From Symbiodinium natans (Eukaryota; Sar; Dinophyceae; Suessiales; Symbiodiniaceae): a DNA stretch of 64,000 bases. The stretch lies in NCBI GenBank assembly GCA_905221605.1, contig CAJNDS010002723.1:762001-826000 (forward strand), in the 5' to 3' direction. The translations under genes and the position numbers were made by a program. Shown here piece by piece: positions 1 through 7,751 of the stretch (within the stretch, counting starts at the first letter, position 1; the number at the start of each line of letters is the position of its first letter). The notes under the pieces were generated by a model, which made no database searches, had not been told where the DNA came from, and was given only the letters and a program-made list of their open reading frames with translations.

Positions 1-1149
1 AAGGAACTGAAGGACCACTTGACCCAACCTGTCCGTATGATCAACTTCGTTATGGTGGAGCCGATTGTGGATAAACAGCAAACAACTGTTTTGTCGGCAG
101 TTCAAAGAATGATGGTGCGCTTGCAGAGACATGGGTATCCGGTGTTGAGAATCCACTCAGATCGAGCGGGGGAGTTTGTCAATGCACGCTTCCGGTCCTT
201 TTGTGAAACTCGTCTGATATATAGGACCACTGGTGATCCTGGAGTCCCGCAAACAAATGGGCGCGCTGAAGCATGTGTGGGTTTATTCAAACGTGGTGTC
301 AGGTCGCTCTTAAAGGAGGCGCGACTCGGGCCGGCGTACTGGGCACTGGCTGCTCGCCATTGGTCAATGTTACGGTGGCAGAAAGCTGAAAGGGAGTTGG
401 GGTTAAATCCTAAAGCATTGCTTCCCTTTGGTGCTCAGATTCAAGTCAAACGTCGTCCGTGGGAGTTGCTGGGTCCGGATGGAACAAAGAAAGGTCGGCA
501 ATGGGTCGATCGTACGCAGCCCGCGCTTCTTTTGGGTCCATGCGATGACCTACCTGGTGGTTATTGGGTGGAAGCTCAAGGGACTGCAAAAGATCCGGAT
601 GAACTGGTGTTATTTCCCTGCACTACGATTTTTTCCAATATAAAGGAACCGCCTGAATTGGAGCTGGAAGGGGTGGTAGAAGAACAGGAGCCTTCTCCTC
701 CAGAGCATCGTCTCAAGGGGAAAAAACCGGCGCTTCGGTTCGCTGATGAGGAAGGTCCTCCTTTACCTCCGCCTCGCGATCCTCCAGTTCGCCATCGGTT
801 AAAGGAAAAAAGCCCGGCCTCTTCACTGCGTGGTCATGTGGGCTCCTTGCGCTTGCTTCGCAAGCGGGGGGAGAGTCCGCCCTTAGAAATTTTCGAGGAT
901 GACATGCAGGGTCTGGGGGAGCTGGAAGAAAATGCAGATGTTGAGGACAATGTTCCTGGTGATGAGTATTGGCCGACTTGCTGTTCTCCTCATGAAAATG
1001 CTTATTTGGTCTGCAAAAGTGAGACTGCTGAGGATGGAACACAGTTGAAAAAGAAGAGCAAAAAGCCAAGTCAATGTATGAAAGGTCTATGTATGATTAC
1101 GTGGACTGTGAGGAGCTTTTGGAAGGGATTGTATACCCAAAGAGGGTGA
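1..1149 (+). CDS. copia integrase (catalytic core partial) plus acidic C-terminal tail
   Basis: The frame is open to the left window edge, so the apparent TTG start at 19 is not real. Counting from 19, the second catalytic aspartate is D48 in the motif IHSDRAGEF and the glutamate is E84 in NGRAEACVG. The 35 residues between them match the DD35E spacing of rve-type integrases; the first D is off-window. A GYWVEAQG segment around residues 185-195 fits the C-terminal DNA-binding part of copia integrase. After about residue 215 the protein becomes Pro/Glu/Lys-rich, like the linker before reverse transcriptase. The frame ends at 1149 and overlaps the next frame, which is open from 1032. Integrase inserts the element cDNA in the nucleus. 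Confidence 0.9.
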   Translation, partial: KELKDHLTQPVRMINFVMVEPIVDKQQTTVLSAVQRMMVRLQRHGYPVLRIHSDRAGEFVNARFRSFCETRLIYRTTGDPGVPQTNGRAEACVGLFKRGVRSLLKEARLGPAYWALAARHWSMLRWQKAERELGLNPKALLPFGAQIQVKRRPWELLGPDGTKKGRQWVDRTQPALLLGPCDDLPGGYWVEAQGTAKDPDELVLFPCTTIFSNIKEPPELELEGVVEEQEPSPPEHRLKGKKPALRFADEEGPPLPPPRDPPVRHRLKEKSPASSLRGHVGSLRLLRKRGESPPLEIFEDDMQGLGELEENADVEDNVPGDEYWPTCCSPHENAYLVCKSETAEDGTQLKKKSKKPSQCMKGLCMITWTVRSFWKGLYTQRG

Positions 1150-3455
1150 ATCGAAGAGGTGGTATCAACAATTGGTGCACAAGTACGCGAGCTCTGGTGT
1201 TGGGCCACTATACTCATGGCGGAGTGTGTGGTATTACAAAAGAGACTCATCGAAGGCCATGGCTATGTCGTTATTTGGCATCATTCGTGAGGCACCACAA
1301 TCCTGAAGCCAAATTTTCTGCTCTTCAGATCTCGTGCAATGCTCCGGTGTCATTGCATAGGGATAGTCACAATGAAAAACATTGCTGCAATTATGTGTGT
1401 GGCTTTGGTGACTATAAAGATGGTCAGCTGTGGGTTGAGGATGAAAAGGTCTTAGAGGAAGGAGCTGAAGTGGTGGAGCAATCCTATGGGAAGAAAGTCT
1501 TACCTAGAAAATTGGTCGATATCCACTGGAACTTCATGTCGTTCTTTCCGAGAAAACTGCATGGTCCTATGCCTTGGAAAGGGAACAGGGTATCCTTGAC
1601 AGGGTACACACCTGTGTTTATGGAGCGTTTGAGCTACAAGGATAGGTGCTATCTTCTCCAATGCAAGTTTCCTCTTCCAGAACCACAAGCTGAAGAAGGT
1701 GAAAAAAGGAAGTGGTTAAAAATGACGTTGAAAGAGACCTCGCTGGACGACCTTGCAGAGGAAGTCGACTACGCTGTGTTCGAAGCGCATCAATGGGCTC
1801 TAGAGGAGCATTTGAGTATTCGACGCCTAATTGCTGAACAGGAATGTTGCATTTTGGACGAGTTCTATGGATCGGCCAATGAGTCGAATGGAGAGAAAGG
1901 ATCAGAGACTAGAGAATGGCTGGTTAAAGCAAAAAGGGCTGAGGAACAGCTCTCGAAGTTTTTGGTCAAAGCAGCTCAAGTTCAGCAAATGGTACAAGAA
2001 AATACCGCGCTTGAGGCAGCAGAGGAGGTTGAGTTCCTGCAAACAAAAACAATCCCTACACAAGAAGCCATGCAAGAGCTGGAAAAGTGGAGGGAATCAT
2101 TGTCGGACGAGGTGACGTCTTTGGTGAAAGAGTTGGAGGTGGTGGAACCAACAACTCAAGAAAAGCTGGACAAATTGGCGGAAGAGCCTAATGCACCGGT
2201 GATTGAGTACGTTCCCAGTCTGGTGGTGTTTACCCGGAAGCAAGGGACAGGGAGGCGACGTGCCCGTATTTGTGCATGTGGAAACTTTATTTCGTCAACG
2301 GCAGCTACAGAGTATGAAGGGCCGAGGTCCCTCAGTCGTCACTCGCTGTACGCTCCTGGTTTAGATTCAACTACATTCAGGTGTCAAGTGAGGCACGCAG
2401 CATATATGGTGTGGATCATCGCTGGCTTAGACATTTCCAAAGCTTTTCTGACGGCGCCGATGAATAGGGCGCAAAGAGAAGGGCGTCTGGTGGTGGTGCA
2501 GCCCCCAAGGGCGGCGGTGAAATTGGGTCTTTGCACAAAGGAGGAGCGGTGGATTGTGAGAAAAGCCTTGTACGGTTTGGCTGAAAGTCCTGCAGCATGG
2601 GTGGAGTGGCGAGACCAACGTCTTCAAGGCATGTCTTGGGTGTCAAAGGATGGACAAGCAATGAGCTTTCAGAGGTCCAATGCAGACCCAAGTCTGTTCC
2701 TTATTATGGCGCAAGAGAAGCCGGAAGGTGCAAGCAAGTTGGTAGGGACAATGGGTCTTTACGTGGATGATTTTTTGATGGCTGGGACTATGACAGTGCT
2801 CCGGGAAGCCTTGGAACAGATCAGGAAGGAGTGGAAAACTTCTGAACCCGAGTTCTGTGGTCCAGGCTGTGGTGATGGATTCCTGAAGTTTTTGGGTGTC
2901 CAAATCTGGTATCGAAATGGCAGCTTCTTTCTCAACCAGGAGGACTTCGTGAGAGATTTGCTGAACCGAAGAGGGTATCAGATTGATGAAACTGGAAAAG
3001 GTAGTAACCTGCCAATGGTGAAAGAAACTCCAGGTGAAGAAGAGGAGGTGGATATTCCTTCCTTGCGAGCGGCTCAAGGTGCCGTAGGGGAGTTCCTCTG
3101 GGTGGCAATCAAAACTCGACCTGATTTGGCTTTCTGCACAAGCCAGTTGTCTTTGTGGACATCCCGAAGGCCGCGATTTGTGGTTAAAAAGGCTGAGGAG
3201 GTATTTCGATACCTTGCTGCAACTCCAACGTTAGGCCTGACGTTTGGAGCAATCGCAACATGCGAAAAAGAAAGGAATGAGGTGTTGCGTTATGGGCGAG
3301 GCGTCAAGGTGGTGGAGTCCTACGCGGATGCTAGCTTTGCAGCAGGTGAAAACGAAAAGAGCCACTCAGGAGCGGTGGTGGTTTGGGGTGATTGTCCAGT
3401 GATGTGGGCAACACAGAGACAATCAACGGTGGCTTTAAGTACTGCTGAAGCCTGA
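1074..3455 (+). CDS. copia polyprotein part 2: 2OG-Fe(II)-oxygenase-like domain, reverse transcriptase, RNase H start
   Basis: This frame lies -1 relative to the integrase frame and overlaps it by 76 bp or more. Residues 35-180 look like a double-stranded beta-helix oxygenase: H95-R-D97 (SLHRDSHN), a Gly/Trp segment DGQLWVED, then H163 and R172 (LHGPMPWKGNR), the order and spacing of an Fe(II) HxD...H triad plus the 2-oxoglutarate arginine. Residues 210-375 are charged and helical. Reverse transcriptase follows: D453 in DISKAFLTAP, ALYGLAESPAAW at 498-509, and YVDD at 563-566. RNase H begins at SYADASF (D752) and is cut after LSTAEA. The stop at 3455 is due to a 7-bp direct duplication (ctgaagc twice). 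Reverse transcriptase copies element RNA; the role of the oxygenase-like domain is unknown. Confidence 0.88.
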   Translation: MYERSMYDYVDCEELLEGIVYPKRVNRRGGINNWCTSTRALVLGHYTHGGVCGITKETHRRPWLCRYLASFVRHHNPEAKFSALQISCNAPVSLHRDSHNEKHCCNYVCGFGDYKDGQLWVEDEKVLEEGAEVVEQSYGKKVLPRKLVDIHWNFMSFFPRKLHGPMPWKGNRVSLTGYTPVFMERLSYKDRCYLLQCKFPLPEPQAEEGEKRKWLKMTLKETSLDDLAEEVDYAVFEAHQWALEEHLSIRRLIAEQECCILDEFYGSANESNGEKGSETREWLVKAKRAEEQLSKFLVKAAQVQQMVQENTALEAAEEVEFLQTKTIPTQEAMQELEKWRESLSDEVTSLVKELEVVEPTTQEKLDKLAEEPNAPVIEYVPSLVVFTRKQGTGRRRARICACGNFISSTAATEYEGPRSLSRHSLYAPGLDSTTFRCQVRHAAYMVWIIAGLDISKAFLTAPMNRAQREGRLVVVQPPRAAVKLGLCTKEERWIVRKALYGLAESPAAWVEWRDQRLQGMSWVSKDGQAMSFQRSNADPSLFLIMAQEKPEGASKLVGTMGLYVDDFLMAGTMTVLREALEQIRKEWKTSEPEFCGPGCGDGFLKFLGVQIWYRNGSFFLNQEDFVRDLLNRRGYQIDETGKGSNLPMVKETPGEEEEVDIPSLRAAQGAVGEFLWVAIKTRPDLAFCTSQLSLWTSRRPRFVVKKAEEVFRYLAATPTLGLTFGAIATCEKERNEVLRYGRGVKVVESYADASFAAGENEKSHSGAVVVWGDCPVMWATQRQSTVALSTAEA

Positions 3456-3489
3456 AGCTGAATTACATGCGTCCATAGAGGGAGCAACG

Positions 3490-4269
3490 ATGATTCAGTC
3501 GTGCACCCCTATAATTGCCGCTTTGGTTGGAACAGGTGAAGAATCGCTGCAAAAAGTGCTGTATACAGATTCGGTTTCGACATGCTCAATCATTCAATAT
3601 CCGGCTGGAAGCTGGAGGACAAGACACCTGAGAATTCGAGCAGCCGGTGTCAGGTCTCTGGTAGACCGTGGTTATATGGTGATCGCGCACCTTCGCGGTG
3701 AGTATATGATCGCTGACCTGTTGACCAAATTGATGAGTGGACAGGTGTATGCAAAGCAAAAGGCACTTTGGGGTCTCCGACTGTTGGTACGAGGAACTGA
3801 CTTGAAGAGGGCCTCGCTTGCAATGGCGGTCATGATGGTGGCTGCATCTCTGCAAGGGATGGCAACTGGTGGAGAAGAAGTGTCAAATGCTGGTTTCTTT
3901 TGCTCGGAAAAAGGGGTGTGCAAGGTCGCCAACACATCTACGGTTATGGTTCTGGCTCAAGGTATTGAAATGGTTATCAACAATTCAGACCTTGTTGCGT
4001 ATTTGGTGGCAGCAATTATACTCTGGGAATTAGCATGGTGCCTCTTTCGGCAGCTGTATAAAAGGCTGTGGGTTAAGAAAGTGGCGGTTATTCCTGCGAG
4101 TGCCACTTTGTATACAACAGTGGGTGGGAACTGTATGCACGCAAGCAGTGACTGTGATGTTCTGCGATATTCACAGCCCAGGGCTAAGACGCTTTGTAAG
4201 CATTGCCTCAAGGATGGCTGGGTGGTGAATGCTGAGTTCCTTGGTGAGGAACGGGCCGCTGGAACGTGA
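3490..4269 (+). CDS. copia RNase H C-terminal part plus transmembrane and Cys/His extension
   Basis: Residues 20-100 (LYTDSVSTCSI, RTRHLRIRAAGVRSL, ADLLTKLMSG) are the C-terminal half of copia RNase H, so this is the continuation of the previous frame past the 7-bp duplication. The in-frame ATG at 3490 is probably not a natural start. Copia polyproteins usually end soon after the ADxLTK motif, but this one continues for about 160 residues. The extension has a hydrophobic stretch at 108-122, a second one around 168-186 (VAYLVAAIILWELAWCLF) that could cross a membrane, and a C215-x-H217-x4-C222-x13-C236-x2-C239 cluster that could bind zinc. Function of the extension is unknown. Confidence 0.8.
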   Translation: MIQSCTPIIAALVGTGEESLQKVLYTDSVSTCSIIQYPAGSWRTRHLRIRAAGVRSLVDRGYMVIAHLRGEYMIADLLTKLMSGQVYAKQKALWGLRLLVRGTDLKRASLAMAVMMVAASLQGMATGGEEVSNAGFFCSEKGVCKVANTSTVMVLAQGIEMVINNSDLVAYLVAAIILWELAWCLFRQLYKRLWVKKVAVIPASATLYTTVGGNCMHASSDCDVLRYSQPRAKTLCKHCLKDGWVVNAEFLGEERAAGT

Positions 4270-4671
4270 GTTTTTTCAAGTGCGAGGTGAAGAAATCCTC
4301 AATGGTAAGGGATTCGGCCAATGAGCTGCAGGTTCGTCCTGGATGACGTAAAACCATAATGTGCATTTCAAGCAGCTGGCTGCTGCCTAAATGGCGGTTT
4401 TTGGCCAAAGGTCTGCACCTCCAATGTGTCCTAGGAAATCCTAGGACAGGGGGAGTGCGGAGCTGCAGTTGGTATTGTAGAAAAGAAGTTGTTGGAAGTT
4501 AAAGGGTCAATGCACCCGGTAACCATTTTGGCTCAAGATCGGGCCATGCGCCTCGAGAACAAAGGGTGCTTGGTGTTTTGGGTTGGTTTGGTGTTGGTTG
4601 GTCCAGGGGATCAAGGGCTTCTGTTGGGGTTGACTGTTTTGTTCCCTGTCCTCCTTCGGTTGCCCCCCGTA
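4270..4671 (+). other. 3' non-coding part of the retrotransposon or its LTR, unresolved
   Basis: No credible gene. Holds a double self-palindrome (TCCTAGGA twice, 4427-4444), a purine run near 4445-4457 that could be a polypurine tract, and the relict spliced leader at 4516-4537. Without the 5' end the LTR limits cannot be fixed. An ORF at 4489-4677 is not supported. Confidence 0.5.
4516..4537 (+). other. relict dinoflagellate spliced-leader sequence (DinoSL)
   Basis: The segment 4519-4537 reads GTAACCATTTTGGCTCAAG, one base from the 3' 19 nt of the conserved 22-nt dinoflagellate spliced leader; over 22 nt I count 19 matches. It is followed by ATCGGG, not by a GT donor, so it is not an SL RNA gene. 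It is best read as a leader copied back into DNA with a trans-spliced transcript. Confidence 0.7.
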
Positions 4672-4748
4672 CCCTAAACCCTAAACCCTAAACCCTAAAC
4701 CCTAAACCCTAAACCCTAAACCCTAAACCCTAAACCCTAAACCCTAAA
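4672..4748 (-). repeat. interstitial telomere-type array (CCCTAAA)11
   Basis: Eleven perfect heptamers, C-rich on the + strand. Confidence 0.97.
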
Positions 4749-4757
4749 CATCTTAAG

Positions 4758-4823
4758 CTCGTAGCTGCCATGCAGTCTGCCAAAACGAAGCTTACTAGTC
4801 CCCGTCCTGGAAGTACCCTCTGA
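4758..4823 (+). CDS. candidate 3' terminal exon, unknown protein
   Basis: The island after the array has AG at 4756-4757, then 21 codons (LVAAMQSAKTKLTSPRPGST and one more) and TGA. Basic and Ser/Thr-rich. Short, so chance is possible. Confidence 0.3.
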   Translation, partial: LVAAMQSAKTKLTSPRPGSTL

Positions 4824-5106
4824 GGTTGCAGGGTTTAAGGTTGGGGTTTAGGGTTCAGCAAGAGGGACCTGTCGCGTCGCCAAACGGAACCCCCGCCCTG
4901 AACCCTAAACCCTGAACCCCGAACCCTGAGCCCTGAACCTTGAACCCAAACCCCAGACATCCCCAAACCCCAAACCCTAAACCCTAAAGCAGAAACACCA
5001 GGGCTCAGTTGCTCAGATGTCAGAGACAGCGCCGAGGAAACCCTAGACCCTAGGGCCCTAAACCCGTATGTCCCAAAGCCAGACTAAGCCCTGAAGCATC
5101 CTAAGC
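4824..5106. repeat. degenerate CCCTAAA/CCCTGAA blocks and short unique pieces
   Basis: Mixed telomere-type units (CCCTGAA, CCCCGAA, CCCTGAG, CCCTAAA). 5002-5037 (CTCAGTTGCTCAG... GACAGCGCCGAG) recurs with small changes at 55398-55431. Confidence 0.7.
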
Positions 5107-5274
5107 CCTACTTGGAGGTTCATGGGTGGCTATAAGTGGGTTATAAGTACCCTGAATAAGGTTATCTAGCCAGTTATACACATTTAAAACCTAAGCCCTA
5201 AACCCCATAACCCTATAAACCCTAAACCCAAAATACCCTAACCCCACTTGTAATTTCCCATGAACCTTCAAGTA
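5107..5274. mobile_element. MITE-like family B, copy 1
   Basis: Left end CCTACTTGGAGGTTCATGGG, right end inverted (CCCATGAACCTTCAAGTA). The interior keeps the family motif ATAAGTACCCT. A degenerate CCCTAAA block (about 5190-5245) sits in the right half. Confidence 0.75.
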
Positions 5275-5293
5275 AAGCATCTTCACCGCCCAG

Positions 5294-5363
5294 GCCTGTG
5301 CCGTACTCGTCGGGGCTGTAGTCTGCACCGCCCTAAGCCGCGCGGGCCTTGGTTGGGAGGAGG
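5294..5363 (+). CDS. candidate internal exon, hydrophobic
   Basis: Acceptor CTTCACCGCCCAG at 5281-5293, then 23 open codons (ACAVLVGAVVCTALSRAGLG then WEE) and a donor GTTTAG made by the following TTTAGGG block. Lies 19 bp after family B copy 1. Probably part of a membrane segment; protein not recognised. Confidence 0.45.
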
Positions 5364-5857
5364 GTTTAGGGTTTAGGGCTTAGGGTTTAGGGTTTAGGGT
5401 TTCCCCGGCCGACTTCCCAAGCCCGGATGCAAAAGGGTTTAGGGTTTAGGGTTTAGGGTTTACCTCCTGCTGTGTGAAAACCGTATGGCCTGTACATGTC
5501 CGGGAGTAACCTTCCAAAGCCTGCTGCGAAAGGGTTTAGGAGGAAAAGGCCTGGATGCAAAAAGAGGGCGGAGGGTTAAAAGTAGGATGAGCACCGCAGC
5601 TTTAAGTGATTGTTTTCACATTCGGCCAATACTTACTAGTCCCTGATCGGATGTGGGAGAGTTGGGTACCGTATTTCCCGTACAAATGCTCTTCAGAAAC
5701 CTAATCCCCTAATTCCCCATTGAGAGCATACTACCGCCAGCAAGTATAGGCAATAAGGGCAGCAGTCGACTCGTGAAAACCAGCAAGTATGGGGTTTGTT
5801 TAGGGTTTAGGGTTTAGTTGCAAAAAGGGTTCAGGGTTTGGGGTTTGCGGTAGTCTG
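5364..5857. repeat. TTTAGGG blocks with A-rich-tailed short repeats
   Basis: TTTAGGG blocks at 5364-5402, 5436-5462 and near 5800-5850. Between them are short segments ending GGATGCAAAAGGG or TTGCAAAAAGGG. The segment CCCCGGCCGACTTCCCAAGC with its tail (5403-5437) recurs at 32439-32473. No gene seen. Confidence 0.65.
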
Positions 5858-5956
5858 TTGGGAATTTCCCCCTTGTACTAACAGCCCTTAATAGGCATCA
5901 CAATCGGGGTACGATAATCCCAATGAAGGACTGCTAGTATAAGGGCGATTCTCAGG
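5858..5956. mobile_element. MITE-like family A, degenerate copy
   Basis: Left end TTGGGAATTTCCCCCTTG followed by ACTAACAGCCCTTAAT; right half has AAGGACTGCTAGTATAAGGG, the inverted counterpart, then decays. Confidence 0.55.
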
Positions 5957-5972
5957 TGCTTTAAGCTTAAAA

Positions 5973-6005
5973 CCCCACTTAGAACTACCCATGAACCTTC
6001 AAGTA
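5973..6005. mobile_element. MITE-like family B, right end only
   Basis: CCCCACTTAGAACTACCCAT then GAACCTTCAAGTA, as in the right ends of complete copies. No left end seen. Confidence 0.55.
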
Positions 6006-6122
6006 TGAGCATCCCAAGTAGCCTGGATTCTTTCTTCCTTTTCGTCTTTCAGCTCATCGTTAAGGCCAGGGGCTTGCAGGGCTCAGGGGATCGGATAGAT
6101 ACTGAGCCTCGGCTCGAACCCC

Positions 6123-6226
6123 TAGGGTTTAGGGTTTAGGGTTTAGGGTTTAGGGTTTAGGGTTTAGGGTTTAGGGTTTAGGGTTTAGGGTTTAGGGTTC
6201 AGGTAAACCCTAAACCCTAAACCCCA
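6123..6226. repeat. head-to-head telomere-type arrays, TTTAGGG then CCCTAAA
   Basis: About ten TTTAGGG units (6123-6198) meet CCCTAAA units (6204-6226) across five bases (CAGGT region). This is the arrangement expected from two joined chromosome ends or an inverted duplication. Confidence 0.9.
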
Positions 6227-6783
6227 AACACCTTAAACCCGAACACCCATGCGTAGCTGGCTTGCAGAAGGCTTGTGGCCAGTTTCGTCTACCTGCTCTG
6301 TGGCCACTGCTTTTGCTTGCAACGATGCACAGGGTTCGACGCAGTGGTCTACTTGCATGCGCAGACTCTATGTGGCAATTTTTCGGAATTTTTTTGTGGG
6401 TACCCTGCATGTTTGGTGCTGTGGCCCCAAAAGGGGCCCTAGTTTCGAGAAGCCCTGGTGTGGAATTGCCCAGTCTTCCCTACAGGCTCTTGGCAGGCTC
6501 GCACCGGACTCAAAAACTCCATTAGTTGACCCCGGCAAAAGCACCATTCAACTTCTTCGACGCCATGCTAGTTGTTTGAGATATTCGATGTTTCACCTCG
6601 AAGTTTAGGAGAACCTTATTTAAAAGGAGAACCTTCTTGAGGAATCTTTTCTCACAGGGTTTCACAGGGCAGTCGCCTGACATGCGAGTCCTTTGTGAAG
6701 TGAGGCGCTTCATGGTCAAAGAAGTTTGGCGCCTTGAAGCGGCGACCTCAGATGGCCCAAGACCTGGACATGGGGGTTTGGCC
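6227..6783. other. unique sequence, no supported gene
   Basis: An ATG-started ORF (6249-6608, 119 aa, Cys/Trp-rich) lacks any recognisable motif and overlaps an opposite-strand frame. I do not accept it as a gene, but it cannot be excluded. Confidence 0.5.
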
Positions 6784-6987
6784 GGGTTTAGGGTTTAAGG
6801 GTTTAGGGGTTTAGGGGTTTAGGGGTTTAGGGGTTTAGGGGTTTAGGGGTTTAGGGGTTTAGGGGTTTAGGGGTTTGAGGGTTTAGGGGTTTAGGGTTTT
6901 AGGGGTTTAGGGGTTCAAGGGTTTAGGGGTTTAGGGGTTTAGGGGTTTAAGGGTTTTAGGGTTTAAGGGTTTTAGGGTTTAGGGTTT
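6784..6987 (+). repeat. 8-bp telomere variant array (TTTAGGGG)n
   Basis: Mostly TTTAGGGG octamers with a few TTTAAGGG and TTTTAGGG, ending in TTTAGGG. The extra G is homogenised across the array. Confidence 0.9.
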
Positions 6988-7010
6988 CTTTTCTGCACTT
7001 CTGTTCACAG

Positions 7011-7079
7011 CTGGACCTGAAACCCTTGAACCTGAAGTTTGCCCGGCCTTTGCGGGACTTGGCCGCAGGCCCCTGCTGA
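7011..7079 (+). CDS. candidate 3' terminal exon after a strong acceptor
   Basis: The pyrimidine-rich acceptor TTTTCTGCACTTCTGTTCACAG (positions 6989-7010, one of the best in the window) follows the octamer array directly. It is followed by 22 open codons (LDLKPLNLKFARPLRDLAAG then PC) and TGA. Unknown product. Confidence 0.4.
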   Translation: MDLKPLNLKFARPLRDLAAGPC

Positions 7080-7127
7080 GCCACACGCTGGCGCGCTCCC
7101 CAGATTCATGCATGCCCAATCATGGGC

Positions 7128-7338
7128 CCCTAAACCCTAAACCCTAAACCCTAAACCCTAAACCCTAAACCCTAAACCCTAAACCCTAAACCCTAAACCC
7201 TAAACCCTAAACCCTAAACCCTAAACCCTAAACCCTAAACCCTAAACCCTAAACCCTAAACCCTAAACCCTAAACCCTAAACCCTAAACCCTAAACCCTA
7301 AACCCTAAACCCTGAACCCTAAACCCTAAACCCTAAAC
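7128..7338 (-). repeat. long interstitial telomere-type array (CCCTAAA)30
   Basis: About thirty units, one CCCTGAA near 7311. Longest pure CCCTAAA block in the window. Confidence 0.97.
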
Positions 7339-7526
7339 CATGTCTGTGCGGTGACCTCACGATAGAGACTGCCCTCCCCTTTCTGTGGTATGCGTGTGGA
7401 CCTTTGCACTATAACCCTATGCCCTAAACCACAAGTCTCCTGTACCCCTATATTATAACCCCCCTTGTTGCTCTCTACCATAATCAAGTTACCCCTTGTG
7501 CTGCCCAGCCACAGATGGATGGACAG
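7339..7526. other. upstream region of the secreted-protein gene
   Basis: No gene or clear regulatory motif seen. Confidence 0.4.
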
Positions 7527-7667
7527 TTGGGAAGCTCCCCTTAGACTCACAGTCCTGAGCAGGGATCATAGTACCCCCTATCAGACCCCCTTTTTAAGGA
7601 CTGATCATAGTACCCCCTATCAGAATCCCTTTTTAAGGACTGTTCGTAGAAGGGGGAACCATCCCAA
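7527..7667. mobile_element. MITE-like family A, complete copy with internal duplication
   Basis: Left end TTGGGAAGCTCCCCTTAGAC, right end GGGGGAACCATCCCAA. The internal unit (GATCATAGTACCCCCTATCA...TTTTTAAGGACTG) occurs twice in tandem. Lies 84 bp before the ATG at 7752. Confidence 0.75.
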
Positions 7668-7751
7668 ACGGACACGTTCATGGAGAATTTGGGCCCAAGG
7701 CTTGAGAGCTGAGGCGTGTGCGTCGACTCTGCCCAAGGTGGCTGGGGTGCG

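Larger units (their letters stand above)
1..4269 (+). mobile_element. Ty1/copia-type retrotransposon, 5' end outside window
   Basis: The order integrase, reverse transcriptase, RNase H on one strand is the copia order. The coding part is in three reading frames: window edge to 1149, 1074-3455 and 3490-4269. The 5' LTR, gag, protease and the first integrase aspartate lie upstream of the window. No LTR could be checked because only one end is visible. The copy is broken by a 7-bp duplication near 3450, so it is probably not autonomous now. Confidence 0.93.

Noticed and set aside
4516-4560. SL RNA gene
   Set aside because: The leader-like sequence is not followed by a GT donor or an Sm-like site.
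4672-7338. A true chromosome end
   Set aside because: Arrays are short, occur in both orientations through the whole window and are flanked by genes; no terminal array.
7128-7338. CRISPR-like array
   Set aside because: Repeats are directly tandem with no spacers, in eukaryotic DNA.
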